From positions 1-64,000 of the forward strand of contig NZ_JANEWG010000027.1 in NCBI RefSeq assembly GCF_028069725.1: 64,000 bases of DNA. The letters run 5' to 3'. Position 1 is the first letter of the stretch; each line of letters starts with the position of its first letter. The notes below the pieces were generated by a model. The model had not been told where the DNA came from. It searched no databases and was given only the letters and a program-made list of their open reading frames with translations. Source of the stretch: Citrobacter sp. Awk 4 (GTDB lineage: Bacteria; Pseudomonadota; Gammaproteobacteria; Enterobacterales; Enterobacteriaceae). Below are positions 39,737-49,407 of the stretch, piece after piece. Made by a program: the position numbers and the translations under genes.

Positions 39737-39918
39737 AGTAAACGTAATACCCCTAATGATATGACAATTGTCACAATTTGATCATGGATAAAGCTGGGCC
39801 AAATTGCAATGCCGCAACGCGATTTCTCTTCCTTTTATATCAAATGACGGCGGCGAAAAATTGACGTCAAAATAACCACACTGTTTTCGCAGTGAAAGCA
39901 TAGAGTGCTAAATTATAT

Positions 39919-39933
39919 TTAGGAAATATCGCA
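39919..39933. promoter_or_regulatory. candidate RcsAB box of the wza promoter
   Basis: TTAGGAAATATCGCA agrees with the RcsAB box (TTAGGAATATTCTTA orientation) at about 10 of 15 positions, including the leading TTAGGAA. It sits about 490 bases before wza, upstream of the JUMPstart. This is the expected zone for RcsA/RcsB activation of colanic acid synthesis. Only moderate sequence support. Confidence 0.4.
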
Positions 39934-39994
39934 GGTAGTTGGCCGAAATAAATATTGTCAACATCAATAAAATCCTAAAATTATAAACGAGTAA

Positions 39995-40219
39995 GCCTTA
40001 ATATTAATCTTAAAAAGAGTAAGGTACAGACTTGTTACCTTGCCTGCTATTACGTTAGCTGCAACAATTCTGGCAGCATTAACAATAAGCAATAAAATAT
40101 TCTTTAGCGACGCAGCAGATGCTGTCTGTTCTTTATTATTTTCCGTGCTGTTGCTCCGTTGGCAAGAATATGAAAGTAAAGAGGATTGTAAAAACATAAA
40201 TGAATCAGTGCATTGGTAG
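39995..40219 (+). other. possible small membrane protein frame in the wza leader
   Basis: A frame of 74 codons is open on the plus strand, ending at a TAG inside the JUMPstart element. From codon 14 it reads VTLPAITLAATILAALTIS, then FSDAADAVCSLLFSVLLLRW and an acidic tail. This is protein-like: hydrophobic helix, short loop, second helix, charged end. There is no ATG, and only TTG or similar starts (for example 40040) are available. It may be a relic or a leader peptide. I do not recognise it. Confidence 0.25.
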
Positions 40220-40244
40220 CTAAAAAGCCAGGGGCGGTAGCGTG
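40206..40244 (+). promoter_or_regulatory. JUMPstart / ops element of the colanic acid operon
   Basis: This stretch matches the 39-bp JUMPstart: CAGTGCATTGGTAGC, AAAAAGCCAGG, then the ops core GGCGGTAGCGT at 40233-40243. The core is embedded in an inverted repeat (GCCAGG with CCTGGC). RfaH is recruited to RNA polymerase paused at ops and prevents termination and polarity along long surface-polysaccharide operons. Here it lies about 180 bases before wza. Confidence 0.95.
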
Positions 40245-40422
40245 CCTGGCTGCCTGAAGACGAGCCTCAATTATTCTGTCAATAGCCTGTGGACGAAAGC
40301 CGATTTTTTAGGACTGATGCCAGTTAAATTTTTATTCAATTAACTGCAAGGTAAATATGAACAGGTAAAGTCGCTATTTAAATTGCACAGGATAATTACT
40401 CTGCCAAAGTGATAAATAATCA

Positions 40423-41562
40423 ATGATGAAATCCAAAATGAAATTGATGCCATTATTGGTGTCGGTAGCCCTAATCAGTGGGTGCACAGTACTTCCGGGC
40501 AGCAATATGTCTACGATGGGAAAAGATGTCATCAAACAACAGGACGCTGATTTTGATCTCGACCGAATGGTGAATGTCTATCCGTTAACGCCGCGTTTGG
40601 TTGAACAATTACGTCCGCGACCCAACGTGGCGCAACCCAATATGTCGTTAGACCAGGAGATCGCCAGCTACCAGTACCGGGTCGGTCCTGGCGACGTGCT
40701 GAATGTGACCGTCTGGGACCACCCGGAACTGACCACGCCGGCGGGGCAATATCGCAGCTCCAGTGACGCCGGTAACTGGGTGCAGCCTGATGGCACCATG
40801 TTTTATCCCTACATTGGCAAAGTCAGCGTGGTCGGAAAAACCTTGGGGGAAATCCGCAGTGATATTACCGGGCGCTTAGCGAAGTACATCGCTGACCCGC
40901 AGGTGGACGTTAATATCGCCGCTTTCCGCTCGCAGAAGGCGTATGTCTCCGGGCAGGTGAATAAATCGGGCCAGCAGGCGATCACCAACGTTCCTCTGAC
41001 CGTCCTCGACGCCATTAACGCCGCTGGGGGGCTGACGGACGCCGCCGACTGGCGCAATGTGGTGCTGACCCATAAAGGGCAGGAGCAGCGCATTTCCCTG
41101 CAGGCGTTGATGCAAAACGGCGATCTCAGCCAAAACCGACTGCTGTACCCCGGAGACATCCTGTTTGTGCCACGCAACGACGATCTGAAAGTCTTCGTGA
41201 TGGGCGAAGTGAAGAAACAGAGCACGCTCAAAATGGACTTCAGCGGTATGACGCTGACCGAAGCGCTGGGGACTGCGGAAGGTATCGACCTGACGACCTC
41301 CAACGCCAGCGGCATCTTTGTGATCCGTCCTTTGAAAGGCGAGGGTGGGAGTAACGGCAAGATTGCCAATATCTATCAGCTTGATATGTCCGATGCTACC
41401 TCTCTGGTGATGGCGACGGAATTCCGTCTGCAACCGTACGACGTGGTGTATGTCACGACCGCGCCGGTGGCTCGCTGGAACCGTCTGATCAATCAGTTGC
41501 TGCCGACCATTAGCGGTGTCCGTTACATGACGGATACGGCCAGCGACATTCACACCTGGTAA
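40423..41562 (+). CDS. wza: outer-membrane polysaccharide export lipoprotein Wza
   Basis: 379 aa. Lipoprotein signal with LISGC lipobox (lipidated Cys21). The periplasmic polysaccharide-export (PES) domain and SLBB repeats follow, and the C-terminal amphipathic segment ([18 protein letters not shown]) forms the outer-membrane helix barrel. The octamer is the exit channel for colanic acid. The last residues ([13 protein letters not shown]) differ from E. coli. First gene of the cluster. Confidence 0.97.
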   Translation: MMKSKMKLMPLLVSVALISGCTVLPGSNMSTMGKDVIKQQDADFDLDRMVNVYPLTPRLVEQLRPRPNVAQPNMSLDQEIASYQYRVGPGDVLNVTVWDHPELTTPAGQYRSSSDAGNWVQPDGTMFYPYIGKVSVVGKTLGEIRSDITGRLAKYIADPQVDVNIAAFRSQKAYVSGQVNKSGQQAITNVPLTVLDAINAAGGLTDAADWRNVVLTHKGQEQRISLQALMQNGDLSQNRLLYPGDILFVPRNDDLKVFVMGEVKKQSTLKMDFSGMTLTEALGTAEGIDLTTSNASGIFVIRPLKGEGGSNGKIANIYQLDMSDATSLVMATEFRLQPYDVVYVTTAPVARWNRLINQLLPTISGVRYMTDTASDIHTW

Positions 41563-41567
41563 TCGTC

Positions 41568-42017
41568 ATGTTTAACAAAATCTTAGTGGTCTGCGTGGGG
41601 AACATTTGCCGTTCCCCAACGGCAGAACGTTTGCTGAAAAGTTATCACCCCGCGCTGACGGTGGAATCTGCCGGTTTGGGGGCGCTGTCTGGTCATGGGG
41701 CCGACCCGTCGGCATTCAGCGTCGCGAAGGCGCATAACCTCTCTCTGGAAGGGCACTGCGCGCGGCAGATTTCTGGCCGTATGTGTCGTGACTACGACCT
41801 GATTCTGACTATGGAGAAACGTCATATTGCCCGCTTGTGCGAGATAGCGCCGGAGATGCGCGGCAAAGTGATGCTGTTTGGTCATTGGGATAGTGAACGT
41901 GAAATACCCGATCCGTATCGCAAAAGTCGTGATGCGTTTGAAGCGGTGTACTCACTCCTTGAACGGTCTGCCCGCCAGTGGGCGCAGGCACTGAATGCAG
42001 AGCAGGGAAAACAATGA
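41568..42017 (+). CDS. wzb: low-molecular-weight protein-tyrosine phosphatase Wzb
   Basis: 149 aa. The P-loop CVGNICRS (Cys9 to Arg15) and the general-acid aspartate in IPDPYRKS near residue 115 are intact. It dephosphorylates the Wzc tyrosine cluster, which is needed for cycling of polymerisation and export. It starts five bases after wza, and its TGA overlaps the wzc ATG. Confidence 0.97.
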   Translation: MFNKILVVCVGNICRSPTAERLLKSYHPALTVESAGLGALSGHGADPSAFSVAKAHNLSLEGHCARQISGRMCRDYDLILTMEKRHIARLCEIAPEMRGKVMLFGHWDSEREIPDPYRKSRDAFEAVYSLLERSARQWAQALNAEQGKQ

Positions 42018-44176
42018 CAGAAAAAGTAAAACAGGCTGCGGCACCGGTAACGGGCAATGATGAGATTGATATCGGTCGTCTGGTGGGGATCGTTATTGAG
42101 GCGCGTTGGTGGGTTCTGGGCATCACGGCGGCGTTTGCGCTGTGCGCCAGCATTTACACTCTTTTCGCTACGCCTATCTACAGTGCCGATGCGTTGGTAC
42201 AAATTGAGCAAAATAACGGCAACTCGCTGGTCCAGGATATTGGCTCGGCGCTGTCGAATAAACCGCCAGCGTCAGACGCAGAAATCCAGCTTATTCAGTC
42301 GCGGCTGGTGCTGGGAAAGACAGTGGACGATCTGAACCTGGATATCGCCGTCACCAAAAACAGCTTTCCGCTGTTTGGCACCGGCTGGGATCGCCTGATG
42401 GGGCGTCATAACGACACGGTAAAAGTGACCACGTTCACCCGCCCAAAGGAGATGAATGAGCAGGTGTTTACCCTGCGCGTTCTGAGCGACAACAGCTATG
42501 AACTGACCAGCGACGGCGGTTTTAGCGCACGGGGTCAGGTGGGACAATTGCTGAGCAAAGAGGGCGTTACCCTCAACGTTAGCGCAATTCAGGCCGCGCC
42601 AGACAGCGAATTTACGGTGACGAAATTCTCCACTCTGGGGATGATCAACACGTTGCAAAACAACCTGACGGTGACGGAAAACGGGAAAGATACTGGCGTA
42701 TTAAGCCTCAGTTTTACCGGGGAAGACCGGGATCAGATCCGCGACATTCTTAACAGCATCACCCGCAACTATCTGCAGCAAAATGTTGCGCGCAAATCCG
42801 AAGAGGCGGCCAAAAGCCTGGTGTTCCTGGCAAAACAGTTGCCTGAAGTGCGTGGTCGTCTGGATATCGCTGAGAACAAACTGAACGCCTTCCGCCAGGA
42901 TAAAGATTCGGTCGATTTACCGCTGGAAGCGAAAGCGGTGCTGGATTCGATGGTCAACATCGATGCCCAGTTGAACGAACTGACGTTCAAAGAGGCGGAA
43001 ATCTCCAAGCTGTACACCAAAGCGCATCCGGCTTACCGCACATTGCTGGAAAAACGCAACGCGCTGGAAGAGGAAAAAAACAAGCTAAATGGCCGCGTGA
43101 CGGCGATGCCGAAAACGCAGCAGGAAATTGTGCGTCTGACGCGTGACGTGGAATCCGGTCAGCAGGTTTATATGCAACTGCTGAATAAACAGCAGGAGCT
43201 GAAAATCACGGAGGCCAGCACGGTAGGCGATGTCAGGATCGTCGACCCGGCCATCGCGCAGCCCGGTGTGCTGAAACCGAAGAAAGCGCTGATTATCCTC
43301 GGCAGTATTATTCTCGGCCTGATGCTTTCCATCGTTGGCGTTCTGCTGCGCGCACTGCTTCACCGTGGCATTGAAAGCCCGCAGGTGCTGGAAGAGAACG
43401 GGATCAGCGTCTATGCCAGCATTCCACTGTCTGAGTGGCAAAAAGCGCACGATAACGTCAAAACCGTGAAAGGCGTTAAGCGCTACAAGCAGAGTCAGTT
43501 GCTGGCGGTGGGCAACCCCACTGATCTGGCGATTGAAGCGGTGCGTAGCCTGCGTACCAGTCTGCACTTCGCCATGATGCAGGCGCAAAACAATGTGCTG
43601 ATGCTGACGGGCGTGAGTCCTTCCATCGGCAAAACGTTTGTCTGCGCCAACCTTGCGGCGGTTATCAGCCAGACCCATAAACGCGTACTGCTGATCGACT
43701 GCGACATGCGCAAGGGCTACACCCATGAGCTGCTTGGTACCAATAATGTGAATGGGCTGTCCGATATTCTGGCGGGAAAAGGGGAGGTCGCCAGCAGTGC
43801 GAAGCCGACCTCCATCCCCCATTTCGATCTTATTCCGCGTGGGCAAGTCCCGCCCAACCCCTCCGAGTTATTGATGAGCGAACGTTTCGGCGAGCTGATT
43901 CGCTGGGCCAGCGCGAACTATGACCTTGTGTTGATTGATACGCCGCCGATCCTCGCGGTGACTGACGCCGCGATTGTGGGGCGTCATGCCGGTACCACGC
44001 TGATGGTGGCGCGTTACGCCGTCAACACGCTGAAAGAGGTGGAAACCAGCCTGAGCCGCTTTGAACAAAATGGGGTTCCGGTCAAAGGCGTGATCCTCAA
44101 CTCCATATTCCGCCGGGCCTCCGGGTACCAGGATTACGGTTACTACGAGTACGAATACACGTCGGATTCAAAATAA
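42014..44176 (+). CDS. wzc: tyrosine autokinase and polysaccharide co-polymerase Wzc
   Basis: 720 aa from the ATG at 42014, overlapping wzb by four bases. Wzz-type N-terminal membrane segment (about 32-52), a long periplasmic domain, a second membrane segment near residue 430, then the BY-kinase domain with Walker A GVSPSIGKTF, Walker A' LLIDCDMRKG and Walker B LVLIDTPP. The C-terminal tyrosine cluster YQDYGYYEYEY is complete with six tyrosines. It controls chain length and export with Wza. Confidence 0.97.
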   Translation: MTEKVKQAAAPVTGNDEIDIGRLVGIVIEARWWVLGITAAFALCASIYTLFATPIYSADALVQIEQNNGNSLVQDIGSALSNKPPASDAEIQLIQSRLVLGKTVDDLNLDIAVTKNSFPLFGTGWDRLMGRHNDTVKVTTFTRPKEMNEQVFTLRVLSDNSYELTSDGGFSARGQVGQLLSKEGVTLNVSAIQAAPDSEFTVTKFSTLGMINTLQNNLTVTENGKDTGVLSLSFTGEDRDQIRDILNSITRNYLQQNVARKSEEAAKSLVFLAKQLPEVRGRLDIAENKLNAFRQDKDSVDLPLEAKAVLDSMVNIDAQLNELTFKEAEISKLYTKAHPAYRTLLEKRNALEEEKNKLNGRVTAMPKTQQEIVRLTRDVESGQQVYMQLLNKQQELKITEASTVGDVRIVDPAIAQPGVLKPKKALIILGSIILGLMLSIVGVLLRALLHRGIESPQVLEENGISVYASIPLSEWQKAHDNVKTVKGVKRYKQSQLLAVGNPTDLAIEAVRSLRTSLHFAMMQAQNNVLMLTGVSPSIGKTFVCANLAAVISQTHKRVLLIDCDMRKGYTHELLGTNNVNGLSDILAGKGEVASSAKPTSIPHFDLIPRGQVPPNPSELLMSERFGELIRWASANYDLVLIDTPPILAVTDAAIVGRHAGTTLMVARYAVNTLKEVETSLSRFEQNGVPVKGVILNSIFRRASGYQDYGYYEYEYTSDSK

Positions 44177-44228
44177 AAAATCGTGAGTGGCCTGCTAATT
44201 CATAAGCAAAGCGCCATCAGGCATAGCT

Positions 44229-44263
44229 GCCGGATGGCGGCGTAAACGCCTTATCCGGCCTGC
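44229..44263. repeat. REP element after wzc
   Basis: GCCGGATGGCGGCGTAAACG followed by CCTTATCCGGCCTGC is a classic enteric REP (PU) palindrome in the 125-base gap between wzc and wcaA. Flanking CCATCAGG copies suggest a BIME. Confidence 0.85.
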
Positions 44264-44301
44264 ACGCTGTGCCATCAGGTAATACTTCTTGGAAAATGAG
44301 C

Positions 44302-45144
44302 ATGAAAACAGACAATCCATTGATTTCAATTTATATGCCAACCTGGAATCGGCAACAGCTCGCCATCCGGGCGATTAAATCGGTCTTGCGTCAGGATTAC
44401 CGTCACTGGGAGATGATAATCGTGGATGATTGTTCTACCTCGTGGGAACAGTTGCAGAAATTTGTTGAAGAGCTGAATGATCCTCGGGTGCGTTATATTC
44501 ACAACGACGTCAATTCCGGCGCCTGCGCCGTGCGCAACCAGGCCATCATGCAGGCCAATGGCGCCTACATTACCGGGATTGATGATGATGATGAATGGAC
44601 GCCGAACCGTCTCAGCGTCTTCCTTGAACACGCGCATCAACTGGTAACGCACGCCTTTTTATATGCCAATGACTATGTCTGTGAGGGGGAGGTCTACTCG
44701 CAGCCTGCCAGTTTGCCGCTGTACCCCAAATCGCCGTACTCGCGCCGCTTATTCTACAAGCGCAACATTATTGGCAATCAGGTGTTTACCGGGGCGTGGC
44801 GTTTTAAAGAGTGCCTGTTCGATACGTCGCTTTCGGCGGCGCAGGATTATGACATTTTTCTGCGCATGGTCGTCGAATACGGCGAGCCGTGGAAAGTAGA
44901 AGAAGCGACGCAAATTTTGCACATCAATCACGGCGAGATGCAGATCACCTCATCGCCGAAAAAATTCTCCGGCTACTTTCACTTTTACCGCAAGCACAAA
45001 GACAAATTCGACCGGGCCAGCAAAAAGTACCAGCTGTTTACGTTGTATCAGATCCGCAACAAACGCATGACATGGCGCACGTTGCTGACGCTCCTTTCCG
45101 TACGCAACGGCAAACGTCTGGCTGACGGACTGCGGGGGCGCTAA
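44302..45144 (+). CDS. wcaA: colanic acid glycosyltransferase WcaA (GT2)
   Basis: 280 aa from the ATG at 44302 (MKTDNPLISIYMPTWNRQ); an ATG at 44296 is possible. GT2 fold: the N-terminal nucleotide-binding PLISIYMPTWNR, IIVDDCSTS, and the DXD-type GIDDDDEWTP near residue 94. It adds a sugar to the lipid-linked colanic acid repeat at the inner membrane. Confidence 0.94.
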   Translation: MKTDNPLISIYMPTWNRQQLAIRAIKSVLRQDYRHWEMIIVDDCSTSWEQLQKFVEELNDPRVRYIHNDVNSGACAVRNQAIMQANGAYITGIDDDDEWTPNRLSVFLEHAHQLVTHAFLYANDYVCEGEVYSQPASLPLYPKSPYSRRLFYKRNIIGNQVFTGAWRFKECLFDTSLSAAQDYDIFLRMVVEYGEPWKVEEATQILHINHGEMQITSSPKKFSGYFHFYRKHKDKFDRASKKYQLFTLYQIRNKRMTWRTLLTLLSVRNGKRLADGLRGR

Positions 45145-45146
45145 GC

Positions 45147-45635
45147 ATGCTGGAAGATTTACGCGCAAACAGCTGGAGCCTGCGTCCGTGCTGCATGGTA
45201 CTGGCGTATCGTGTCGCCCATTTCTGCTCCGTCTGGCGCAAAAAGAACGTACTGAACAATCTGTGGGCAGCCCCGGTACTGGTGCTGTACCGCATCATTA
45301 CCGAAGGTTTTTTCGGTTATGAAATACAAGCAGCAGCCACCATTGGCCGCCGATTCACCATTCATCATGGTTATGCGGTGGTGATTAACAAGAATGTGAT
45401 CGCGGGCGACGATTTTACCCTTCGCCACGGCGTCACTATCGGGAATCGCGGTGCTGACAATATGGCCTGTCCGGTGATTGGCAACGGCGTGGACCTGGGC
45501 GCCAATGTCATTCTGCTCGGCGGCATCACCATTGGTCACAACGTGACGATTGGCGCAGGCAGCGTGGTGCTCGACAGCATCCCGGACAATGCGCTGGTGG
45601 TGGGCGAGAAAGCGCGCGTGAGGGTCATAAAATGA
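45147..45635 (+). CDS. wcaB: colanic acid acetyltransferase WcaB
   Basis: 162 aa, serine-acetyltransferase-like left-handed beta helix. Hexapeptide repeats run from about residue 65 to 150 (IGRRFTIHHGYAVVINKNVIAG and VIGNGVDLGANVILLGGITIG), with catalytic histidine in FTIHHG. Acetylates a colanic acid sugar using acetyl-CoA. Overlaps wcaC by four bases. Confidence 0.94.
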   Translation: MLEDLRANSWSLRPCCMVLAYRVAHFCSVWRKKNVLNNLWAAPVLVLYRIITEGFFGYEIQAAATIGRRFTIHHGYAVVINKNVIAGDDFTLRHGVTIGNRGADNMACPVIGNGVDLGANVILLGGITIGHNVTIGAGSVVLDSIPDNALVVGEKARVRVIK

Positions 45636-46849
45636 ACATTCTGCAATTTAATGTGCGGCTGGCGGAAGGCGGCGCGGCGGGCGTGGCGTTGGATCTTCAC
45701 CAGCGCGCGTTACAAAAAGGGCTGACCTCTCGTTTTGTGTATGGCTATGGCAAAGGCGGCAAGAAAAGCGTTAGCCATCACCACTACCCGCACGTCATCA
45801 AGCACACGCCGCGTCTGACCTCGATGGCGAATATTGCACTGTTTCGTCTGTTCAATCGCGATCTGTTCGGCAATTTGAATACGGTGTACCGCAGCGTAAC
45901 CCGCACTCCGGGCCCCGTGGTGCTGCACTTTCATGTGTTGCACAGCTACTGGCTGAATCTTGCCGGGGTGGTGGCATTCTGTGAAAAGGTCAAATACCAC
46001 AAACCCGACGTGACGCTGGTGTGGACGCTGCACGATCACTGGAGCGTCACCGGGCGTTGCGCGTTTACCGACGGCTGTGAGGGGTGGAAGTCGGGCTGTC
46101 AAAAATGCCCAACACTGAGTAACTATCCGCCGGTCAAGGTGGATCGCGCGCATGAACTGGTGGACGAAAAGCGCCAGTTGATTCGCGAAATGTTGGCGCT
46201 GGGCTGCCAGTTTATCTCTCCCAGCCAGCATGTGGCGCAGGCGTTCAATAGTCTGTATGGCGCAGGACGTTGCCGGGTCATCAATAACGGTATTGATGTA
46301 GCAACCGAAGCGATTCTCTCAACGTTGCCTCCGGTCGTTGAAACCCAGGGCTGTCCGAAAATTGCTATTGTCGCGCACGACTTACGTTATGACGGTAAAA
46401 CCAATCAACGGCTAGTCCGTGAGCTGATGGCGCTGGGCGACAAGGTGGAACTGCACACCTTCGGTAAGTTTTCGCCGTTTGCCGGGGCAAACGTCATTAA
46501 CCACGGTTTTGAAACGGATAAAGGGACGCTAATGAGTGCCCTCAACCAGATGGATGCGTTGCTGTTCAGTTCCCGGGTCGACAACTATCCGCTGATCCTC
46601 TGCGAGGCGCTGTCCATCGGCGTGCCGGTTATCGCGACTCACAGCGAGGCCGCACGGGAAGTCTTGCAAAAATCAGGGGGGAAAACCGTCTCCGAAGAGG
46701 AGGTAATACGGCTGGCGCAGTTGAGCAAATCAGCGATCGCGAAGGCGGTATTCGGCACTACGCTTGCCGCGTTTCGTGAACGTAGCCGCGCGGCGTACAG
46801 CGGAGATCAGATGCTGGAGGAGTATGTCTCGTTCTATCAGAATCTGTAG
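45632..46849 (+). CDS. wcaC: colanic acid glycosyltransferase WcaC (GT4)
   Basis: 405 aa. GT4/GT-B protein. The N-terminal VRLAEGGAAGVALDLHQRA and the C-terminal donor-binding region (LFSSRVDNYPLILCEALSIGVPVIAT) with its EX7E-type motif are intact. A CxxC-rich stretch near residues 148-166 (CAFTDGCEGWKSGCQKCP) is typical of the family. It overlaps both neighbours. Confidence 0.94.
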   Translation: MNILQFNVRLAEGGAAGVALDLHQRALQKGLTSRFVYGYGKGGKKSVSHHHYPHVIKHTPRLTSMANIALFRLFNRDLFGNLNTVYRSVTRTPGPVVLHFHVLHSYWLNLAGVVAFCEKVKYHKPDVTLVWTLHDHWSVTGRCAFTDGCEGWKSGCQKCPTLSNYPPVKVDRAHELVDEKRQLIREMLALGCQFISPSQHVAQAFNSLYGAGRCRVINNGIDVATEAILSTLPPVVETQGCPKIAIVAHDLRYDGKTNQRLVRELMALGDKVELHTFGKFSPFAGANVINHGFETDKGTLMSALNQMDALLFSSRVDNYPLILCEALSIGVPVIATHSEAAREVLQKSGGKTVSEEEVIRLAQLSKSAIAKAVFGTTLAAFRERSRAAYSGDQMLEEYVSFYQNL

Positions 46850-48035
46850 TTATCTGCTGCTACCGCTTATCTATCTGTTGGTTAACGTTAAAATTGCGCA
46901 GCTGGGCGAAAGTTTTCCCATCACCATCGTCACCTTTCTGCCGGTTCTGCTGTTGTTGTTTGTGGAACGCATCAACCTCAAAAAACTGATGATAGCGTTA
47001 GGCATAGGGGCAGGGCTGACGGCGTTTAACTATCTGTTTGGTCAGTCGCTGGATGCCAGCAAGTACGTGACGTCAACCCTGCTGTTTGTCTATATCGTCA
47101 TCATTATCGGCATGGTATGGAGTATTCGCTTCAAAACGATTTCACCGCACAACTACGGTAAGATCCTGCGTTTTTTCTACCTGGTGGTGGCACTGGTCGT
47201 GCTGCTCGCCGCAGCCGAAATGGCGCAGATCATTCTCACCGGCGGCAGCAGTTTAATGGAAGGAATTTCGAAATATCTTATTTACAGTAATAGCTATGTT
47301 CTGAATTTTATTAAATTCGGCGGTAAGCGAACGACTGCACTGTATTTCGAGCCCGCATTTTTTGCTCTGGCGTTAATCTCAATTTGGCTCAGCATCAAAC
47401 AGTTTGGTATCAAAACACCTAAAACTGATGCTATGATTCTGGCAGGGATAATATTATCAGGATCGTTTTCAGGGGTAATGACATTTATTCTGTTTTACTT
47501 ACTGGAGTGGGCATTTCAGTATCTGAATAAGGACGCGATAAAGAAAAAATTGCCACTGGCGATAATCTCATTAGCTGTGTTTTTGGTCGGGTTGATATTT
47601 GCATTTCCTTACATCTCGACCCGCCTTGGTGATTTAGGTACTGAAGGTTCATCATCGTATTATCGTATTATCGGTCCGTTAGTGATGGTGGGTTATTCGT
47701 TGAGCCATATTGATGGTGTTATCAGATTTGGCTCACTTTATGAATATGTTGCATCATTCGGAATTTTTAACGGTGCAGATGTCGGTAAAACAATAGACAA
47801 TGGGTTGTATCTGCTGATTATTTATTTTTCCTGGTTCGCGGTGTTATTGACGCTGTGGTACATGTGGAAAGTCTTAAAAATGACATTGAATGCGTTTGGC
47901 GATAATCAGAATTTTCGGGTGCAGCTTTATCTTTTTACACCGCTGTCACTGTTTTTTACCGGTTCGATATTCAGTCCGGAATATGCATTTTTAATTGTGT
48001 GTCCGTTTATTTTGCGTAAAGCGCTTAGCGTCTGA
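46824..48035 (+). CDS. wcaD: colanic acid polymerase WcaD (Wzy-type)
   Basis: 403 aa from the ATG at 46824, preceded by GGAGGAGT, starting inside the last 26 bases of wcaC. About ten membrane segments and a large periplasmic loop near residues 290-350, as in Wzy polymerases. It joins lipid-linked repeat units on the periplasmic face. The second half is AT-richer than neighbouring genes, which is common for Wzy genes. Confidence 0.93.
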   Translation: MSRSIRICSYLLLPLIYLLVNVKIAQLGESFPITIVTFLPVLLLLFVERINLKKLMIALGIGAGLTAFNYLFGQSLDASKYVTSTLLFVYIVIIIGMVWSIRFKTISPHNYGKILRFFYLVVALVVLLAAAEMAQIILTGGSSLMEGISKYLIYSNSYVLNFIKFGGKRTTALYFEPAFFALALISIWLSIKQFGIKTPKTDAMILAGIILSGSFSGVMTFILFYLLEWAFQYLNKDAIKKKLPLAIISLAVFLVGLIFAFPYISTRLGDLGTEGSSSYYRIIGPLVMVGYSLSHIDGVIRFGSLYEYVASFGIFNGADVGKTIDNGLYLLIIYFSWFAVLLTLWYMWKVLKMTLNAFGDNQNFRVQLYLFTPLSLFFTGSIFSPEYAFLIVCPFILRKALSV

Positions 48036-48067
48036 GTCATCAGGCGTAATGTTACGAGGTCATTCAC

Positions 48068-48814
48068 ATGTTGCTCAGTATTATCACCGTCGCCTTTCGT
48101 AATCGGGAAGGTATCGTCAGAACGCATGCGTCATTAACGCATCTGGCCCAGGCGAACGATATCAGCTTCGAGTGGATCGTGGTGGATGGCGGTTCAAACG
48201 ACGGAAGCCGTGAATTTCTCGAAAACCTGAACGGGGATTACCACTTACGCTTTGTCAGCGAGCCGGATAACGGTATCTATGATGCGATGAATAAAGGGAT
48301 TGAGATGGCGCGCGGCCGCTTTGCGCTGTTCCTCAACTCCGGCGATATTTTTCATCCGCAGGCCGCCCGTTTCGTCCGCCAGCTGCAATCACAAAAAGAT
48401 GACCGGATGATTATCGGCGATGCGCTGCTGGATTTTGGCGACGGTCATAAAATAAAACGTAGCGCGAAACCCGGTTGGTATATTTATCACAGCTTACCGG
48501 CAAGTCATCAGGCGATATTTTTTCCGGTGAGTGGTCTGAAAGTGTGGCGATATGATCTGCAATATAAGGTTTCTTCCGATTATGCGCTGGCCGCCAAAAT
48601 GTATAAGAGCGGATACGCCTTTAAAAAACTGAACGGCCTGGTATCGGAATTTTCAATGGGTGGAGTGTCCACTACGAATAATCTGGAATTATGCCGGGAT
48701 GCGAAAAAAGTACAGCGTCAGATTTTACGCGTGCCAGGTTTTTGGGCTGAATTGTCATGGCATTTACGCCTGCGCACAACGGGTAAAACGAAAACCTTAT
48801 ATCACAAAACGTAA
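48068..48814 (+). CDS. wcaE: colanic acid glycosyltransferase WcaE (GT2)
   Basis: 248 aa. GT-A glycosyltransferase with [13 protein letters not shown] at the start, [16 protein letters not shown], and the acceptor region [26 protein letters not shown]. It adds a sugar of the colanic acid repeat unit in the cytoplasm. Starts 32 bases after wcaD. Confidence 0.94.
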   Translation: MLLSIITVAFRNREGIVRTHASLTHLAQANDISFEWIVVDGGSNDGSREFLENLNGDYHLRFVSEPDNGIYDAMNKGIEMARGRFALFLNSGDIFHPQAARFVRQLQSQKDDRMIIGDALLDFGDGHKIKRSAKPGWYIYHSLPASHQAIFFPVSGLKVWRYDLQYKVSSDYALAAKMYKSGYAFKKLNGLVSEFSMGGVSTTNNLELCRDAKKVQRQILRVPGFWAELSWHLRLRTTGKTKTLYHKT

Positions 48815-48829
48815 ATATAAGGAGATGTG

Positions 48830-49378
48830 ATGCAGGACCTCAGTGGTTTTTCTGTGCCAAAAGGGTTCAGGGGCGCCAGTGCAATCAAAGTACAATTATG
48901 GTGGGCGGTACAGGCGACATTATTTGCGTGGTCGCCACAGGTAATGTATCGCTGGCGCGCCTTTTTATTACGCTTATTCGGCGCAAAAATAGGAAAAAAC
49001 GTAGTCATCCGTCCATCCGTTACCATTACATACCCGTGGAAATTAACTCTGGGGGATTACGTCTGGCTCGGAGATGACGCGGTTTTATATACGCTGGGTG
49101 ATATTACGATAGGTGCGCATTCTGTTATTTCGCAGAAAAGTTATTTATGCACCGGTAGTCACGATCACCGCAGTCAACATTTTGATATTAACGCCACACC
49201 CATTGTGATTGGCGAGAAATGCTGGCTGGCGACGGATGTTTTCGTTGCCCCTGGCATCACCATCGGCGACGGCACCGTGGTCGGTGCGCGCAGCAGTGTT
49301 TTTAAATCGCTACCGGCAAACGTGATTTGTCGTGGCAATCCGGCAGTGGTGATACGCGAACGCGTTCAGGCTGAATAA
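48830..49378 (+). CDS. wcaF: colanic acid acetyltransferase WcaF
   Basis: 182 aa from the ATG at 48830 (AAGGAGAT before it; a GTG at 48827 is possible). The hexapeptide-repeat acetyltransferase carries the NodL/LacA-like [13 protein letters not shown] and the repeats [23 protein letters not shown]-acetylates the repeat unit. A 15-base gap follows wcaE. Confidence 0.94.
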   Translation: MQDLSGFSVPKGFRGASAIKVQLWWAVQATLFAWSPQVMYRWRAFLLRLFGAKIGKNVVIRPSVTITYPWKLTLGDYVWLGDDAVLYTLGDITIGAHSVISQKSYLCTGSHDHRSQHFDINATPIVIGEKCWLATDVFVAPGITIGDGTVVGARSSVFKSLPANVICRGNPAVVIRERVQAE

Positions 49379-49407
49379 TTTCTAATCAGTACAGAAGGAA
49401 AACAGAC

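Noticed and set aside
39964-40197. 77-codon minus-strand frame in the yegH-wza interval
   Set aside because: No ribosome binding site and an unlikely composition; the plus-strand frame over the same bases looks more protein-like.
43085-43846. 253-codon minus-strand frame
   Set aside because: Antisense to the wzc kinase domain, no ribosome binding site or family features.
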